Below, piece by piece: positions 13,478 to 22,677 of a DNA stretch of 64,000 bases. Numbering within the stretch: the stretch's first letter is position 1; the number at the start of each line of letters is the position of its first letter. The notes beneath the pieces are model-generated. The model did not search any database. It saw nothing but the letters and a program-made list of their open reading frames with translations, and was not told where the DNA came from. Both the position numbers and the translations under genes were made by a program. The stretch lies in contig NZ_CP095045.1 of the NCBI RefSeq assembly GCF_022919155.1, positions 992,001 to 1,056,000 of the forward strand, written 5' to 3'. The DNA is from Leucobacter allii (lineage in GTDB: Bacteria > Actinomycetota > Actinomycetes > Actinomycetales > Microbacteriaceae).

Positions 13478-14889
13478 GCCATCCGACCCGGCGCCCCCCG
13501 CGGCCGGCGCCGCGCCCCTGGAGCAACTGGGCCGGCACCGAGCGGAGCCTGCCCGCGCTCGCGATCGCCCCGCGCAGCGAGGCGCAGATCGTCCGCGCCG
13601 TGCAGCGCGCCCGCGAGACGGGTCGCACGCTGAAGCCGATCGGCGCCTCGCACAGCTTCACCGCCATTGGCGCGACCGACGGGATCCGGCTCGACCCCGA
13701 CGGCCTGAGCGGGCTCGTCTCGGCCGATGTCCCGCGCGGCCGGGTGACGCTGCTCGGCGGCACGCGGCTGTGGCAGCTCCCCGCGATCCTGGAGCCGCTC
13801 GGCCTGGCGCTGCCGAACATGGGGGACATCGACCGGCAGACGATCGCGGGGGCCACGCAGACGGGGACGCACGGGACGGGCCTCGGCCTCGGCGGGCTCG
13901 CGACGGCGGTCGTCGGCGCGCGGATCGTCACCGGGACCGGCGAGGTCCTCGACCTCGGCGAGACGCCCGTCGGGGGATCGCCCGCCGGGGGATCGCCCGC
14001 CGATGCGACGGACGCCGCCGGGGGATCGCCCGCCGATGCGACGGACGCCGCCGGGCTGCTGCCGGCCGTGGCCCTCGGTCTCGGCGCGCTCGGCGTGATC
14101 GTGTCGCTCACCCTGCAGTGCGTGCCGCGCTTCCGCCTGCACGCCGAGGAGGCGCCCGCCCCGCTCGAGGCGGTGCTCGACGGCTTCGCGGAGCGCAGCC
14201 GCGCGGCCGATCACTTCGAGTTCTTCTGGTTCCCGCACACCGCGAGCGCCCGGACGAAGACGAACACCCGCCTCCCGTTCGACGCGCCAGGCGCGCCGCT
14301 CGCCCCGGCCGCCCGATTCCTCGACGAGGAGCTCGCGAACAACCTCGCCTTCGGCGTCTGCGCCGCGCTCGGCAGCGCCCTTCCCGCCGCGACGCCGGCC
14401 GTGAACCGCCTCATCGCCGGGACCTCGAGCCGGCGCGCCTACACCGACGAGTCCCATCGCGTCTTCGTCACGCGGCGGCGCGTGCGCTTCCGCGAGATGG
14501 AGTACGGGGTGCCCCTCGAGGCCGTCCCCGAGGCGATCCGCGAGCTGCGCACCATGATCGAGCGCCGCGGGCACCGGGTCTCCTTCCCGATCGAGGTGCG
14601 CGCCGCCGCCGCCGACGAGCTGCTGCTGTCCACCGCCCACGGGCGGGAGACCGGGTACATCGCGGTGCACCGCTTCCACCGCGACCGGGATCGGAGCTAC
14701 TTCCGCGACGCCGAGGCGATCCTCGCCGCCCACGACGGGCGCCCGCACTGGGGCAAGATGCACACCCGCACGGCCGCGGAGCTGGCGGCCGTGCACCCCG
14801 GCTTCGAGAGATTCGCGGCGGCGCGCGACCGCCTCGATCCCGAGCGCGTCTTCGCGAACCCGTACCTGCGCCGCGTGCTCGGCGCGTAG
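13465..14889 (+). CDS. FAD-linked sugar-lactone oxidase (D-arabinono-1,4-lactone oxidase family)
   Basis: 474-residue oxidase. The FAD_binding_4 domain (about 15-200) has LKPIGASHSFTAIGATDGI and an IAGATQTGTHGTG segment; the C-terminal ALO domain ends with GRPHWGKMHTRTAAELAAVHPGF and RLDPERVFANPYLRRVL, both strongly conserved in aldonolactone and xylitol oxidases. The exact sugar substrate is unknown. A Gly-Ser-Pro-Ala/Asp-Ala-Thr insert made of tandem repeats (about 170-197) interrupts the FAD domain. GTG 13465 has AGGAG seven bases upstream; GTG 13474 (GTGA overlap) is possible. It overlaps the PLP enzyme, implying one operon. Confidence 0.88.
   Translation: MLPVSHPTRRPPRPAPRPWSNWAGTERSLPALAIAPRSEAQIVRAVQRARETGRTLKPIGASHSFTAIGATDGIRLDPDGLSGLVSADVPRGRVTLLGGTRLWQLPAILEPLGLALPNMGDIDRQTIAGATQTGTHGTGLGLGGLATAVVGARIVTGTGEVLDLGETPVGGSPAGGSPADATDAAGGSPADATDAAGLLPAVALGLGALGVIVSLTLQCVPRFRLHAEEAPAPLEAVLDGFAERSRAADHFEFFWFPHTASARTKTNTRLPFDAPGAPLAPAARFLDEELANNLAFGVCAALGSALPAATPAVNRLIAGTSSRRAYTDESHRVFVTRRRVRFREMEYGVPLEAVPEAIRELRTMIERRGHRVSFPIEVRAAAADELLLSTAHGRETGYIAVHRFHRDRDRSYFRDAEAILAAHDGRPHWGKMHTRTAAELAAVHPGFERFAAARDRLDPERVFANPYLRRVLGA
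13972..14052 (+). repeat. In-frame tandem repeat inside the lactone oxidase gene
   Basis: A 33-base unit beginning GGGGGATCGCCCGCCGATGC is present twice perfectly (13987-14019, 14020-14052), preceded by a 15-base partial copy (13972-13986). It encodes GGSPA / GGSPADATDAA repeats. Length is a multiple of three, so the frame is kept. Confidence 0.85.
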
Positions 14890-14947
14890 CCGCGCCATCC
14901 GCGGCGGGCCCAGGGGATTCGTGGGCGGCACCGCTATGATGCAGAGC

Positions 14948-15517
14948 ATGTCTGGTGGATTGATTGCGCTGCTCATCGCGGCCGGGGTGCTGGTCATCCT
15001 CGTCGGATACGTCTGGATCACCTACAACTCGCTCGTCACGCTCCGCGTGCGCGTCGACGAGGCGTGGAGCGACATCACCGTGCAGCTCAAGCGGCGCGCC
15101 GACCTCATCCCGGCGCTCGTCGAGTCGGTCAAGGGCTACGCCGCCCACGAGAAGAGCGTGTTCGACTCCGTCACGCAGGCGCGCGCGGAGACCATCTCGG
15201 CCCAGGGGCCCGCCGAGGCCTCCGTCGCCGAGGGGCACATGCAGCAGGCGCTCAAGAGCATCTTCGCGGTCGCGGAGGCCTATCCCCAGCTGCAGGCGAG
15301 CCAGAACTTCCTCCAGCTGCAGAGCGAGCTCGTCGACACCGAGAACAAGGTGCAGGCGGCCCGCCGCTTCTACAACGGCGGCGTGCGCGAGTACAACACG
15401 AAGATCCAGGTGTTCCCCAACACGATCTTCGCGCGCGGCATGGGCTTCGCGGAGCGCGACTTCTTCGAGGTCGACGACATCGCGTCGATCTCGGAGCCGC
15501 CGCGCATCCAGTTCTGA
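14948..15517 (+). CDS. lemA: LemA family membrane protein
   Basis: 189-residue LemA-type protein: an N-terminal membrane helix (GLIALLIAAGVLVILVGYVWI), then a cytoplasmic four-helix domain with YNSLVTLRVRVDEAWSDITVQLKRRADLIPALVESVKGYAAHE and FYNGGVREYNTKIQVFPNTIFA, both hallmarks of the family. Function is poorly known; LemA genes often sit beside HtpX-type proteases, as here (19 bases apart). TATGAT (14935-14940) ends seven bases before the ATG, fitting a leaderless transcript. Confidence 0.9.
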   Translation: MSGGLIALLIAAGVLVILVGYVWITYNSLVTLRVRVDEAWSDITVQLKRRADLIPALVESVKGYAAHEKSVFDSVTQARAETISAQGPAEASVAEGHMQQALKSIFAVAEAYPQLQASQNFLQLQSELVDTENKVQAARRFYNGGVREYNTKIQVFPNTIFARGMGFAERDFFEVDDIASISEPPRIQF

Positions 15518-15536
15518 CGCCCGCGGAGGGAGGCAC

Positions 15537-16409
15537 GTGTACCGCGCGATCCGCCGCAACAAGCTCAACAGCGTCCTGATCATCCTGCTGTTCCTCGGGA
15601 TCGTGGGCGGACTGGGGTGGCTGGCGGCCACCATCTACCGCTCGCCCGGCATCGTCATCACCGTCGTCGCCGTCTCGATCGGCTACGCCGTCTTCCAGTA
15701 CTTCATGGCCGGCCGGCAGGCGATCTCCATGAGCGGCGCGCAGCGGATCACCGAGGCCGACCATCCGAGGCTCTACCGGATCGTCGAGAACCTGGCCATC
15801 ACGACCGGCACGCCGATGCCGGAGGTGTACCTCGTGCACGACCCGGCGCCGAACGCCTTCGCGACCGGGCGCGACCCCGAGCACGCGATGGTCGCCGCGA
15901 CCACGGGCCTGCTCGAGATCATGACGGACGCGGAGCTCGAGGGCGTGATGGCCCACGAGCTCGGACACGTGCGCAACTACGACATCCGGGTGTCCATGAT
16001 CGTCTACGGACTGGTGGTCGCCGTCGGCATGATCGCGGATGTGCTCGTGCGCATGGCGTTCTTCGGCAGGAGCAACAACAACGCCAACCCGATCGTCATG
16101 ATCTTCGGGCTCGTCGCGATGCTCGTCGCGCCGCTCGTCGCGACCATGGTGCAACTCGCCGTCTCGCGGCAGCGCGAGTACCTCGCGGACGCGACGGGCG
16201 CGCTCACGACGCGGCACCCGGAAGCGCTCGCGAGCGCGCTGCACAAGCTCTCCACCTTCGGTCAGCCGCTGCAGAAGCAGCAGTCGAGCATGGCGCACCT
16301 GTGGATCGCCGACCCGTTGAAGCCCGGCATGGTGCAGCGCCTGTTCGCGACCCACCCGCCCATCCCCGATCGGATCCGCCGCCTGCTCGACATGGGCGGG
16401 AAGTTCTGA
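15537..16409 (+). CDS. htpX: HtpX-like membrane zinc protease (M48)
   Basis: 290-residue M48 metalloprotease that removes damaged or misfolded membrane proteins. Two N-terminal membrane helices (about 12-30 and 38-55), the catalytic MAHELGHVRNYD (HExxH), two further hydrophobic spans after it, and the third zinc ligand region SRQREYLADATGA. The end THPPIPDRIRRLL is typical of HtpX. GTG at 15537 follows GGAGGGAGG. Together with lemA it forms a two-gene envelope quality-control operon. Confidence 0.92.
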   Translation: MYRAIRRNKLNSVLIILLFLGIVGGLGWLAATIYRSPGIVITVVAVSIGYAVFQYFMAGRQAISMSGAQRITEADHPRLYRIVENLAITTGTPMPEVYLVHDPAPNAFATGRDPEHAMVAATTGLLEIMTDAELEGVMAHELGHVRNYDIRVSMIVYGLVVAVGMIADVLVRMAFFGRSNNNANPIVMIFGLVAMLVAPLVATMVQLAVSRQREYLADATGALTTRHPEALASALHKLSTFGQPLQKQQSSMAHLWIADPLKPGMVQRLFATHPPIPDRIRRLLDMGGKF

Positions 16410-16481
16410 ACCCCGAGCGGACGCGCCGCGCGCCGCTCGCCCGATAGGCTGGGAAGGACCGTCGAAGGGGGTGGACGCCGA

Positions 16482-18005
16482 GTGGCTGGCATGTTCCGCT
16501 CCCTGTCGGTGCGCGATTACCGCATCTGGTTCGGCGGGGCGCTCGTCTCCAACATCGGCGCCTGGATGCAGTCGACGACGCAGAACTGGGTCGTGCTCAC
16601 GGAGCTGACCGAGAACAACGCCGCCGCCGTCGGCGTGACGATGGCGCTCCAGTTCGGGCCGCAGCTGCTGCTCGTGCCGTTCAGCGGCGCGGTCGCCGAT
16701 CGCTTCGACCGGCGCAGGGTGCTGCTGGTCACCCAGAGCCTGCTCATGCTGCTCGCCGCCGGACTCGGCCTCCTGCTCATCACCGGCGCGGCGGAGCTGT
16801 GGCACCTGTACGCCTTCGCGCTCGGACTCGGCCTCGTCAACGCCTTCGACACCACCTCGCGGCAGGCCTTCGTCTCCGACCTCGTCGGGCCGGCCCAGCT
16901 CTCCAACGCGGTCGCGCTGAACTCCGCCTCCTTCAACTCCGCGCGGCTCATCGGCCCGGCGGTGGCGGGCGTGCTCATCGCCGTGGTCGGCTCCGGATGG
17001 GTGTTCCTCATCAACGCCGCGTCGTTCCTCGCGGTGCTCGCGGCGCTGCTGCTCATCTCGGCGCGAAAGCCGCCGGAGCCCGCGGGAGTCCCCCGCGAGT
17101 CGCAGCTGCGGCAGCTCTCCGCCGGCGTGCGCTACGTGCGTCGGCGGCACGATCTGCTCGTCATCTTCGTCATGGTGTTCCTCGTGGGCGCGTTCAGCAT
17201 GAACTTCCCGGTGATCTCCTCGACGATGGCCGTCGAGTTCGGCCGCGGCGCGAGCGACTACGGACTGCTCTCCTCGATCCTCGCGATCGGGTCCCTCTCG
17301 GGCGCGCTGCTGGCGGCGCGGCGCCCCTCCGCGCGCATGCGCGTGGTGATCGTCGCGGTCGGCGGGATCGGGCTCGTGAGCCTGCTGGCGGCGCTGATGC
17401 CGAGCTTCTGGACGTTCGCGGCGACCCTCGTCTGCTTCGGGCTCGCGATCTCGACCATGCTGACGACGGCGAACGGCTTCGTGCAGACGACGTCCGACCC
17501 GGCGGTCCGGGGTCGGGTGCTCGCGCTCTACATGGCGATCCTCATGGGAGGAACGCCGATCGGCGCGCCGCTCGTGGGTCTCGCGGCCGACGCGCTCGGG
17601 CCGCGGTCGACGCTCGTGATCAGCGCGATCGCGGGGCTCCTCGCCTTCGGGATCGGCCTCGCCTGGCTGTTCGTGGAACGCGGACTGCGCTTCCACCGCG
17701 GCGGGGGCCTCCGCGTCACGGTGACGCACGCGGGTCGACCGGGCCGCGGCGACGATCCGGGACGGCAGACCGAGACCCTGACGGCGCCGATCTCGGTGCT
17801 GCGCCGCGGGGGGCCGGCGATCGGCGCCGGCGAGTCGGTGCCGCAGGAGGGATCGACGGCATCGGCGACCGGAGCGATCCGCATTGACGACCTCGACGCG
17901 GAGGCGCCCCCGGAGACGTCGCAGGATCCCGGTGCCGGAGCCCCGCACGGAGACGATCCTGCGGAGCCGGGCGCCCCGGGAGACGGCGGCCGCAGAATGC
18001 GCTGA
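16482..18005 (+). CDS. MFS exporter (MFS_3 / EntS-like)
   Basis: 507-residue major facilitator with about 12 membrane helices in the first 405 residues (DYRIWFGGALVSNIGAWMQS at the start is typical of the MFS_3 group of drug and siderophore exporters). ADRFDRRRVLL matches the loop 2-3 signature. The last about 100 residues are a hydrophilic, Gly/Pro/Asp-rich tail with no membrane span, longer than usual. The cargo is unknown. A TAGGCT -10 hexamer lies at about 16445, leaving a leader of some 30 bases with GAAGGGGG before GTG 16482. Confidence 0.85.
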   Translation: MAGMFRSLSVRDYRIWFGGALVSNIGAWMQSTTQNWVVLTELTENNAAAVGVTMALQFGPQLLLVPFSGAVADRFDRRRVLLVTQSLLMLLAAGLGLLLITGAAELWHLYAFALGLGLVNAFDTTSRQAFVSDLVGPAQLSNAVALNSASFNSARLIGPAVAGVLIAVVGSGWVFLINAASFLAVLAALLLISARKPPEPAGVPRESQLRQLSAGVRYVRRRHDLLVIFVMVFLVGAFSMNFPVISSTMAVEFGRGASDYGLLSSILAIGSLSGALLAARRPSARMRVVIVAVGGIGLVSLLAALMPSFWTFAATLVCFGLAISTMLTTANGFVQTTSDPAVRGRVLALYMAILMGGTPIGAPLVGLAADALGPRSTLVISAIAGLLAFGIGLAWLFVERGLRFHRGGGLRVTVTHAGRPGRGDDPGRQTETLTAPISVLRRGGPAIGAGESVPQEGSTASATGAIRIDDLDAEAPPETSQDPGAGAPHGDDPAEPGAPGDGGRRMR

Positions 18006-18096
18006 CGCCCGCCCGGAGGCGCGCGGCGACGGGTAGGCTGGTCTCTGTCAGAGCGGTCGTCCCCGCACAGCATTCGATTTGGAGCCAAGATACCCG

Positions 18097-19602
18097 GTGA
18101 GTGATTTCCTCTCAGCCCAGACGCGAACCGAAACGGACTCGATCGGCAGCGTGGAGATCCCCGCTTCCGCGTACTGGGGCGTGCACACGGCCCGGGCGCA
18201 CGAGAACTTCCCGATCGCACGCCGGCCCATCTCCGTGTACCCGGACTTCATCCGCGCCTTCGCGTGCGTGAAGCAGGCCGCCGCGCGGGCGAACCTCGAG
18301 ATCGGCGCGCTCGACGAGCAGCGCGCGACGCTCATCGATCGCGCCTGCGAGGAGATCAAGACGGGCATGCTCCACGACCAGTTCGTGGTCGGCGTCATCC
18401 AGGGCGGCGCGGGCACCTCGACGAATATGAACGCGAACGAGGTCATCACCAACCGCGCGCTCGAGCTCGCGGGGCACGCCAAGGGCGACTACGCCTTCAT
18501 CAACCCGAACGATCACACGAACCACAGCCAGTCGACCAACGACACCTACCCGACGGCCATCAAGATCGCGCTCGCCTTCTCGCTGGGCAGCCTGCTCGAC
18601 GAGCTCGGGCTGCTCGCGGAGTCCTTCGCCGCGAAGGGCCGCGAGTTCTCGCACATCATCAAGGTCGGCCGCACGCAGCTGCAGGACGCGGTGCCGATGA
18701 CCCTCGGCCAGGAGTTCAACGCCTTCGCCGTCACGCTGCGCGAGGACATCGAGCGGCTGCGCGAGGCCGTCTCGCTGCTGCGCGAGGTCAACATGGGCGC
18801 CACCGCAATCGGCACCGGCATCAACGCCCCGCGCGGCTACAAGGAGGCCGTCGTCAAGCACCTCCGCGAGATCACCGAGCTCGAGCTCGTGACCGCGGGC
18901 GACCTCGTGGAGTCCACGAGCGATACCGGGGTCTTCATCACGTTCTCCGGCGCCCTCAAGCGCAGCGCGCTCAAGCTCTCCAAGATCTCGAACGACCTCC
19001 GGCTGCTCTCCTCCGGCCCGCAGGCCGGGCTCGGCGAGATCACGCTGCCGGCGCGCCAGGCCGGCTCCTCGATCATGCCGGGCAAGGTGAACCCGGTCAT
19101 CCCCGAGGCCGTCACCCAGGTCGCCTACTCGGTCGCGGGGGCGGACGTCACCGTGTCGATGGCCGTGGAGGCCGGGCAGCTGCAGCTCAACGCCTTCGAG
19201 CCGGTCATCGCCCACTCGCTCTTCCAGTCCATCACCTGGCTCGAGCGCGCCTGCCGGACGCTGCGCGTGAACTGCGTCGACGGCATCGCCGCGAACGAGG
19301 CGCGCCTCGAGGACACCGTCTCCCGCTCGGTGACCGTCATCACGGCGCTCGCTCCGGTCATCGGCTACGCGGAGGCCGCGAAGCTCGCGAAGGAGGCGCT
19401 CGCCACCAACGCGAAGGTCTCCGAGCTCGTGACCTCGCGGGGCCTCCTCGACCAGGCGCAGCTCGACGAGATCCTGAAGCCCTCGAAGCTCGCGGGTCTC
19501 GCCCCCGAGACCGACGTGATCGACGTCATCACGGACGCCGCGGTGACGCTCCCCGAGACGTCGCCGGACGCCCCGTCCGCGACGGCCGGCGACGCTCAGT
19601 AG
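18097..19602 (+). CDS. aspA: Aspartate ammonia-lyase
   Basis: 501-residue enzyme of the fumarase/aspartase superfamily, converting L-aspartate to fumarate and ammonia in the cytoplasm. Conserved blocks: TETDSIGSVEIPASAYWGVHT, GTSTNMNANEV, NDHTNHSQSTNDTYPTA, VGRTQLQDAVPMTLGQ and the catalytic loop signature GSSIMPGKVNPV. The N-terminal block and overall pattern favour aspartase over fumarase. GTG 18097 was chosen; a TTG at 18079 would add six residues. TAGGCT near 18033 is a plausible -10. A strong hairpin terminator follows. Confidence 0.92.
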   Translation: MSDFLSAQTRTETDSIGSVEIPASAYWGVHTARAHENFPIARRPISVYPDFIRAFACVKQAAARANLEIGALDEQRATLIDRACEEIKTGMLHDQFVVGVIQGGAGTSTNMNANEVITNRALELAGHAKGDYAFINPNDHTNHSQSTNDTYPTAIKIALAFSLGSLLDELGLLAESFAAKGREFSHIIKVGRTQLQDAVPMTLGQEFNAFAVTLREDIERLREAVSLLREVNMGATAIGTGINAPRGYKEAVVKHLREITELELVTAGDLVESTSDTGVFITFSGALKRSALKLSKISNDLRLLSSGPQAGLGEITLPARQAGSSIMPGKVNPVIPEAVTQVAYSVAGADVTVSMAVEAGQLQLNAFEPVIAHSLFQSITWLERACRTLRVNCVDGIAANEARLEDTVSRSVTVITALAPVIGYAEAAKLAKEALATNAKVSELVTSRGLLDQAQLDEILKPSKLAGLAPETDVIDVITDAAVTLPETSPDAPSATAGDAQ

Positions 19603-19608
19603 CGCACG

Positions 19609-19670
19609 CGCCGGAGACGGCTGAGGGCGGCGGGGATCACCGATCCCGCCGCCCTCAGCCGTCTCCGGCG
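19609..19670. terminator. Bidirectional terminator between aspA and the FAH gene
   Basis: Long inverted repeat, arms of about 29 bases with one bulged base around the loop ACC; outer part CGCCGGAGACGGCTGAGGG. It lies between two convergent genes (stops at 19602 and 19684) and can serve both. Confidence 0.85.
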
Positions 19671-19683
19671 GCCCGATGGCGGC

Positions 19684-20541
19684 TCAGCCCGCGACGCAGT
19701 GCGAGGTGAGCGCGCCGATGCCCTCGATGGTCACGGTGACCTCCGTGCCCGGGCGGAGGTAGAGCGGCGGTTTGCGCGAGCGGCCCGCGCCGCCGGGGGA
19801 GCCCGTGGAGATGACCGTGCCGGGGAGCAGCGTGGTGGACTGCGAGAGCGAGGCGATGAGCTGCGCCACGGAGCGGATCATGAAGCCGGTCGTCGAGTCC
19901 TGCACCCGCAGCCCGTCGACGTCGGTCGTGATCGCGAGGGCCTGGGGGTCGGGGATCTCGTCGGCGGTGACCACCACGGGCCCGATCGGGGTGAAGCCGT
20001 CGAACGACTTGCAGCGGGACCACTGCGGCTCGAGGAACTGGATGTTGCGGGCCGTGATGTCGTTGATGACGGTGTAGCCGAAGACGTGGTCGAGGGCCTC
20101 CTCCTCCGAGACGTCCTTCGCGGCGCGGCCGATGACGATGCCCAGCTCGCCCTCGTAGTCGACCTCCTCGCTGAGCCGCCCGGGGAGGGGCACCTCGCCC
20201 TCGTGCGCGCCGAGCGAGTTCGGGAAGAGGGAGAAGAGCACCGGCCCCGAGTCGTTGTCGAGGCTGAGCTCGCTCGCGTGCTCGTCGTAGTTCAGCCCGA
20301 CGGCCAGCACGATCGGGGGCCGCAGCACGGCCGGCGCCCAGTTCGCCCCCGCGAGGGGGGACCACGCCGCACCGGGCAGCGCGGCGCGCAGCGCCTCGAG
20401 CCCGTCGGGCCCCGCCTCCACGAGGTCCTGCAGCCGTTCGTACGCGGCTCCGAGCGAGCGCACGGGGGCGAAGCGGTCGCCGTCGACGACGACGAGCTCG
20501 GGGGATGAACCGGGGGACGGGACGACATGTGCGAATCTCAC
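19684..20541 (-). CDS. Fumarylacetoacetate hydrolase family protein
   Basis: 285-residue FAH-family enzyme. The C-terminal FAH domain carries SEEVDYEGELGIVIGRAAKDV with the metal-binding acidic residues, FGYTVINDITARNIQ and PGTVISTGSPGG. Family members are hydrolases, isomerases or decarboxylases of beta-keto or ring-cleavage acids; which one applies cannot be told. The GTG start at 20541 is six bases downstream of TACCCT (20553-20548), so it is probably leaderless. Single gene, convergent with aspA. Confidence 0.88.
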   Translation of the reverse strand: MRFAHVVPSPGSSPELVVVDGDRFAPVRSLGAAYERLQDLVEAGPDGLEALRAALPGAAWSPLAGANWAPAVLRPPIVLAVGLNYDEHASELSLDNDSGPVLFSLFPNSLGAHEGEVPLPGRLSEEVDYEGELGIVIGRAAKDVSEEEALDHVFGYTVINDITARNIQFLEPQWSRCKSFDGFTPIGPVVVTADEIPDPQALAITTDVDGLRVQDSTTGFMIRSVAQLIASLSQSTTLLPGTVISTGSPGGAGRSRKPPLYLRPGTEVTVTIEGIGALTSHCVAG

Positions 20542-20705
20542 AAGTCCAGGGTATCCGACCCGGGGAGCGCGGCGCGTTTCCGCGGCTTCCTGACGTGTCG
20601 GGCACGCCGGATTGGAGGGTTCCCACGAACGGCGCATCCGGCGCGGCGTTTCCCTCTGAGCGAACTCGGAGCGACGCGCGCGGCGCCATCGTGTTGAATG
20701 AGGGC

Positions 20706-21077
20706 ATGACTGATTCACCGAAGACGAAGCCCGAGATCGAGTTCCCCGAGGGCCCCGCACCGGCGGAGCTCGAGATCGTGGATCTCGTGGAGGGCAGCGG
20801 CGAGGAGGCGCTCGCGAGCTCCACCGTCGACGTGCACTACCTCGGCGTCGAGTACGACTCCGGCGAGGAGTTCGACTCCTCCTGGGGCCGCGGCGAATCC
20901 ATCAACTTCCCGCTGCGCGCCCTCATCCAGGGCTGGCAGCTGGGCATCCCCGGCATGAAGGTCGGCGGCCGCCGCAAGCTCATCGTGCCCCCGGCGCAGG
21001 CCTACGGCACCTCGGGCGGGCACCCGCTCTCGGGGAAGACCCTCATCTTCGTCATCGATCTGCTCGGCGTGAGCTGA
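20706..21077 (+). CDS. FKBP-type peptidyl-prolyl isomerase
   Basis: 123-residue cytoplasmic prolyl isomerase that speeds cis-trans change at proline bonds. The FKBP domain covers most of the protein: VDVHYLGVEYDSGEEFDSSW, GESINFPLRALIQGWQLGIPGMKVGGRRKLIVPP and AYGTSGG, with a final LIFVIDLLGV strand, all classic FKBP elements. No signal peptide. Short acidic N-terminal lead. A clean terminator hairpin follows 25 bases after the stop, so it is monocistronic. Confidence 0.95.
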   Translation: MTDSPKTKPEIEFPEGPAPAELEIVDLVEGSGEEALASSTVDVHYLGVEYDSGEEFDSSWGRGESINFPLRALIQGWQLGIPGMKVGGRRKLIVPPAQAYGTSGGHPLSGKTLIFVIDLLGVS

Positions 21078-21101
21078 TCCCGGCCCCGCGATCCCGCGGC
21101 T

Positions 21102-21134
21102 GAGCGCCCGCCCGGTCCCTCCGGGCGGGCGCTC
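21102..21134 (+). terminator. Terminator after the FKBP gene
   Basis: Perfect 14-bp stem GAGCGCCCGCCCGG / CCGGGCGGGCGCTC with loop TCCCT, 24 bases after the stop codon. Confidence 0.85.
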
Positions 21135-21207
21135 GCGCGTTCCGGCGCGCCGGAATGATACTGTTCTTGCTGTTCAGCGAACACTCAGCCCGAGGAGCGG
21201 AAGAGGC

Positions 21208-22677
21208 ATGGCAGCAGCGGAGCAGGAGACCGGAGCGAGCACCGAGCGGCCCGCGGGCGGCGGGGCGGCGGGCGCGATCGACCGCTACTTCCACATCACG
21301 GAGCGCGGTTCGACCTTCGGCGCCGAGATCCGCGGCGGGCTCGTCACCTTCGTGACGATGGCCTACATCGTGATCCTCAACCCGATCATCCTCACGAGCG
21401 GCACCGACATCGCGGGCGACACCCTCGCCTTCCCCGCGGTGAGCGCCGTCACTGCGCTGACCGCGGGCGTCATGACGATCCTCTTCGGCGTCGTCTCGAA
21501 GCTGCCCTTCGGGTTCGCCGCGGGGCTCGGCATCAACGCCTTCCTCGCGTTCTCGGTCGTCGGGCAGGTGACCTGGCCCGAGGCGATGGCGCTCGTCGTC
21601 ATCAACGGCGTCCTCATCGTGCTCCTCGCCGCGACGGGCCTGCGGCGCATGATCTTCGACGCCGTGCCGGTCGAGCTCAAGCTCGCGATCACGGTCGGCA
21701 TCGGCCTGTTCATAGCCTTCATCGGCTTCGTGAACTCCGGCTTCGTGACGTCCACGGGCAGCGCCTCGCCGCCCGTCGGCCTCGGCATCGGCGGCTCCGT
21801 CGTCACGGTCCCGACGCTCATCTTCGTCGTCACCCTCATCCTCACGGGCGTGCTCCTGGCGGCGAAGGTGAAGGGCGGGCTCCTCATCGGGCTCGTCGCC
21901 GGCACCGTGATCTCGGTAATCGTCGAGTCGATCTGGCACCTCGGCGCCGCCGCCGAGCAGCCCGGGGGCTGGGGGCTCACCGTGCCCACGCTCGAGGGGG
22001 CGCCGTTCGGCGTGCCCGATCTCAGCCTCATCGGGGCGGTCAGCTTCGACCTCGGCCGGGTCGGCGTCGTCACCATCGTGATGCTCGTCTTCACGCTGCT
22101 CTTCACGAACTTCTTCGACGCGATGGGCACGATGACGGGACTGTCCAGGGAGGCGGGGCTCGCGGACGCGCAGGGCAACTTCCCGCGGCTGAAGTCCGCG
22201 CTCGTCGTCGAGGGCGTCGGGGCGATCGCCGGCGGACTCACCTCCTCGTCGTCGAACACGGTCTTCATCGAGTCGGGCGCGGGCATCGGCGAGGGCGCGC
22301 GCACCGGCTTCGCCAACGTGGTCACCGGGCTCGTCTTCCTGCTCGCGATGTTCTTCACGCCGCTCACGCAGATCGTCCCCACCGAGGTGGCGGCGGCGGC
22401 TCTCGTCATCGTCGGTGCGCTCATGATGGCGCAGATCAGGCACATCGACCTCGGCGACTTCCGGGTGCTGCTGCCCGTCTTCCTCACGGTCGCCGTGATG
22501 CCGATGACCTACTCGATCGCGAACGGCATCGGCGCCGGCTTCGTCGCCTGGGTGCTCGTGCACGCCCTGAGCGGGCGCGCGAGGCGGATCCACTGGCTGC
22601 TGTGGATCGTCGCCGCCGGCTTCGTGGTCTTCTTCGCGCGCGGCCCGCTCGAGGCGCTCCTCGGGGTCACCGGCTGA
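21208..22677 (+). CDS. NCS2 purine permease (AzgA/PbuG-like)
   Basis: 489-residue nucleobase transporter of the NCS2 group, AzgA-like branch for adenine, guanine and hypoxanthine. Seen: IDRYFHITERGSTFGAEIRGGLVTFVTMAYIVILNPIIL at the start (in parts), KLPFGFAAGLGINAFLAFSV, LFTNFFDAMGTMTGLSREAGL and SSSSNTVFIESGAGI, the typical substrate-site segments, with about 12 membrane helices. It would take up purines with protons. The 3' end overlaps the convergent mog gene by 11 bases. Confidence 0.9.
   Translation: MAAAEQETGASTERPAGGGAAGAIDRYFHITERGSTFGAEIRGGLVTFVTMAYIVILNPIILTSGTDIAGDTLAFPAVSAVTALTAGVMTILFGVVSKLPFGFAAGLGINAFLAFSVVGQVTWPEAMALVVINGVLIVLLAATGLRRMIFDAVPVELKLAITVGIGLFIAFIGFVNSGFVTSTGSASPPVGLGIGGSVVTVPTLIFVVTLILTGVLLAAKVKGGLLIGLVAGTVISVIVESIWHLGAAAEQPGGWGLTVPTLEGAPFGVPDLSLIGAVSFDLGRVGVVTIVMLVFTLLFTNFFDAMGTMTGLSREAGLADAQGNFPRLKSALVVEGVGAIAGGLTSSSSNTVFIESGAGIGEGARTGFANVVTGLVFLLAMFFTPLTQIVPTEVAAAALVIVGALMMAQIRHIDLGDFRVLLPVFLTVAVMPMTYSIANGIGAGFVAWVLVHALSGRARRIHWLLWIVAAGFVVFFARGPLEALLGVTG

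Noticed and set aside
13447..15021. Long - strand open frame opposite the lactone oxidase
   Set aside because: No domain and antisense to a complete FAD oxidase; its repeats simply mirror the tandem repeat.
15252..17948. Very long - strand open frame opposite lemA, htpX and the MFS gene
   Set aside because: Rich in Arg, Asp, His and Glu with no domain; the opposite strand carries intact, conserved proteins. Explained by GC bias.
18097..19602. Fumarase rather than aspartase
   Set aside because: The N-terminal block and catalytic region fit aspartase better, though one sequence cannot exclude dual activity.
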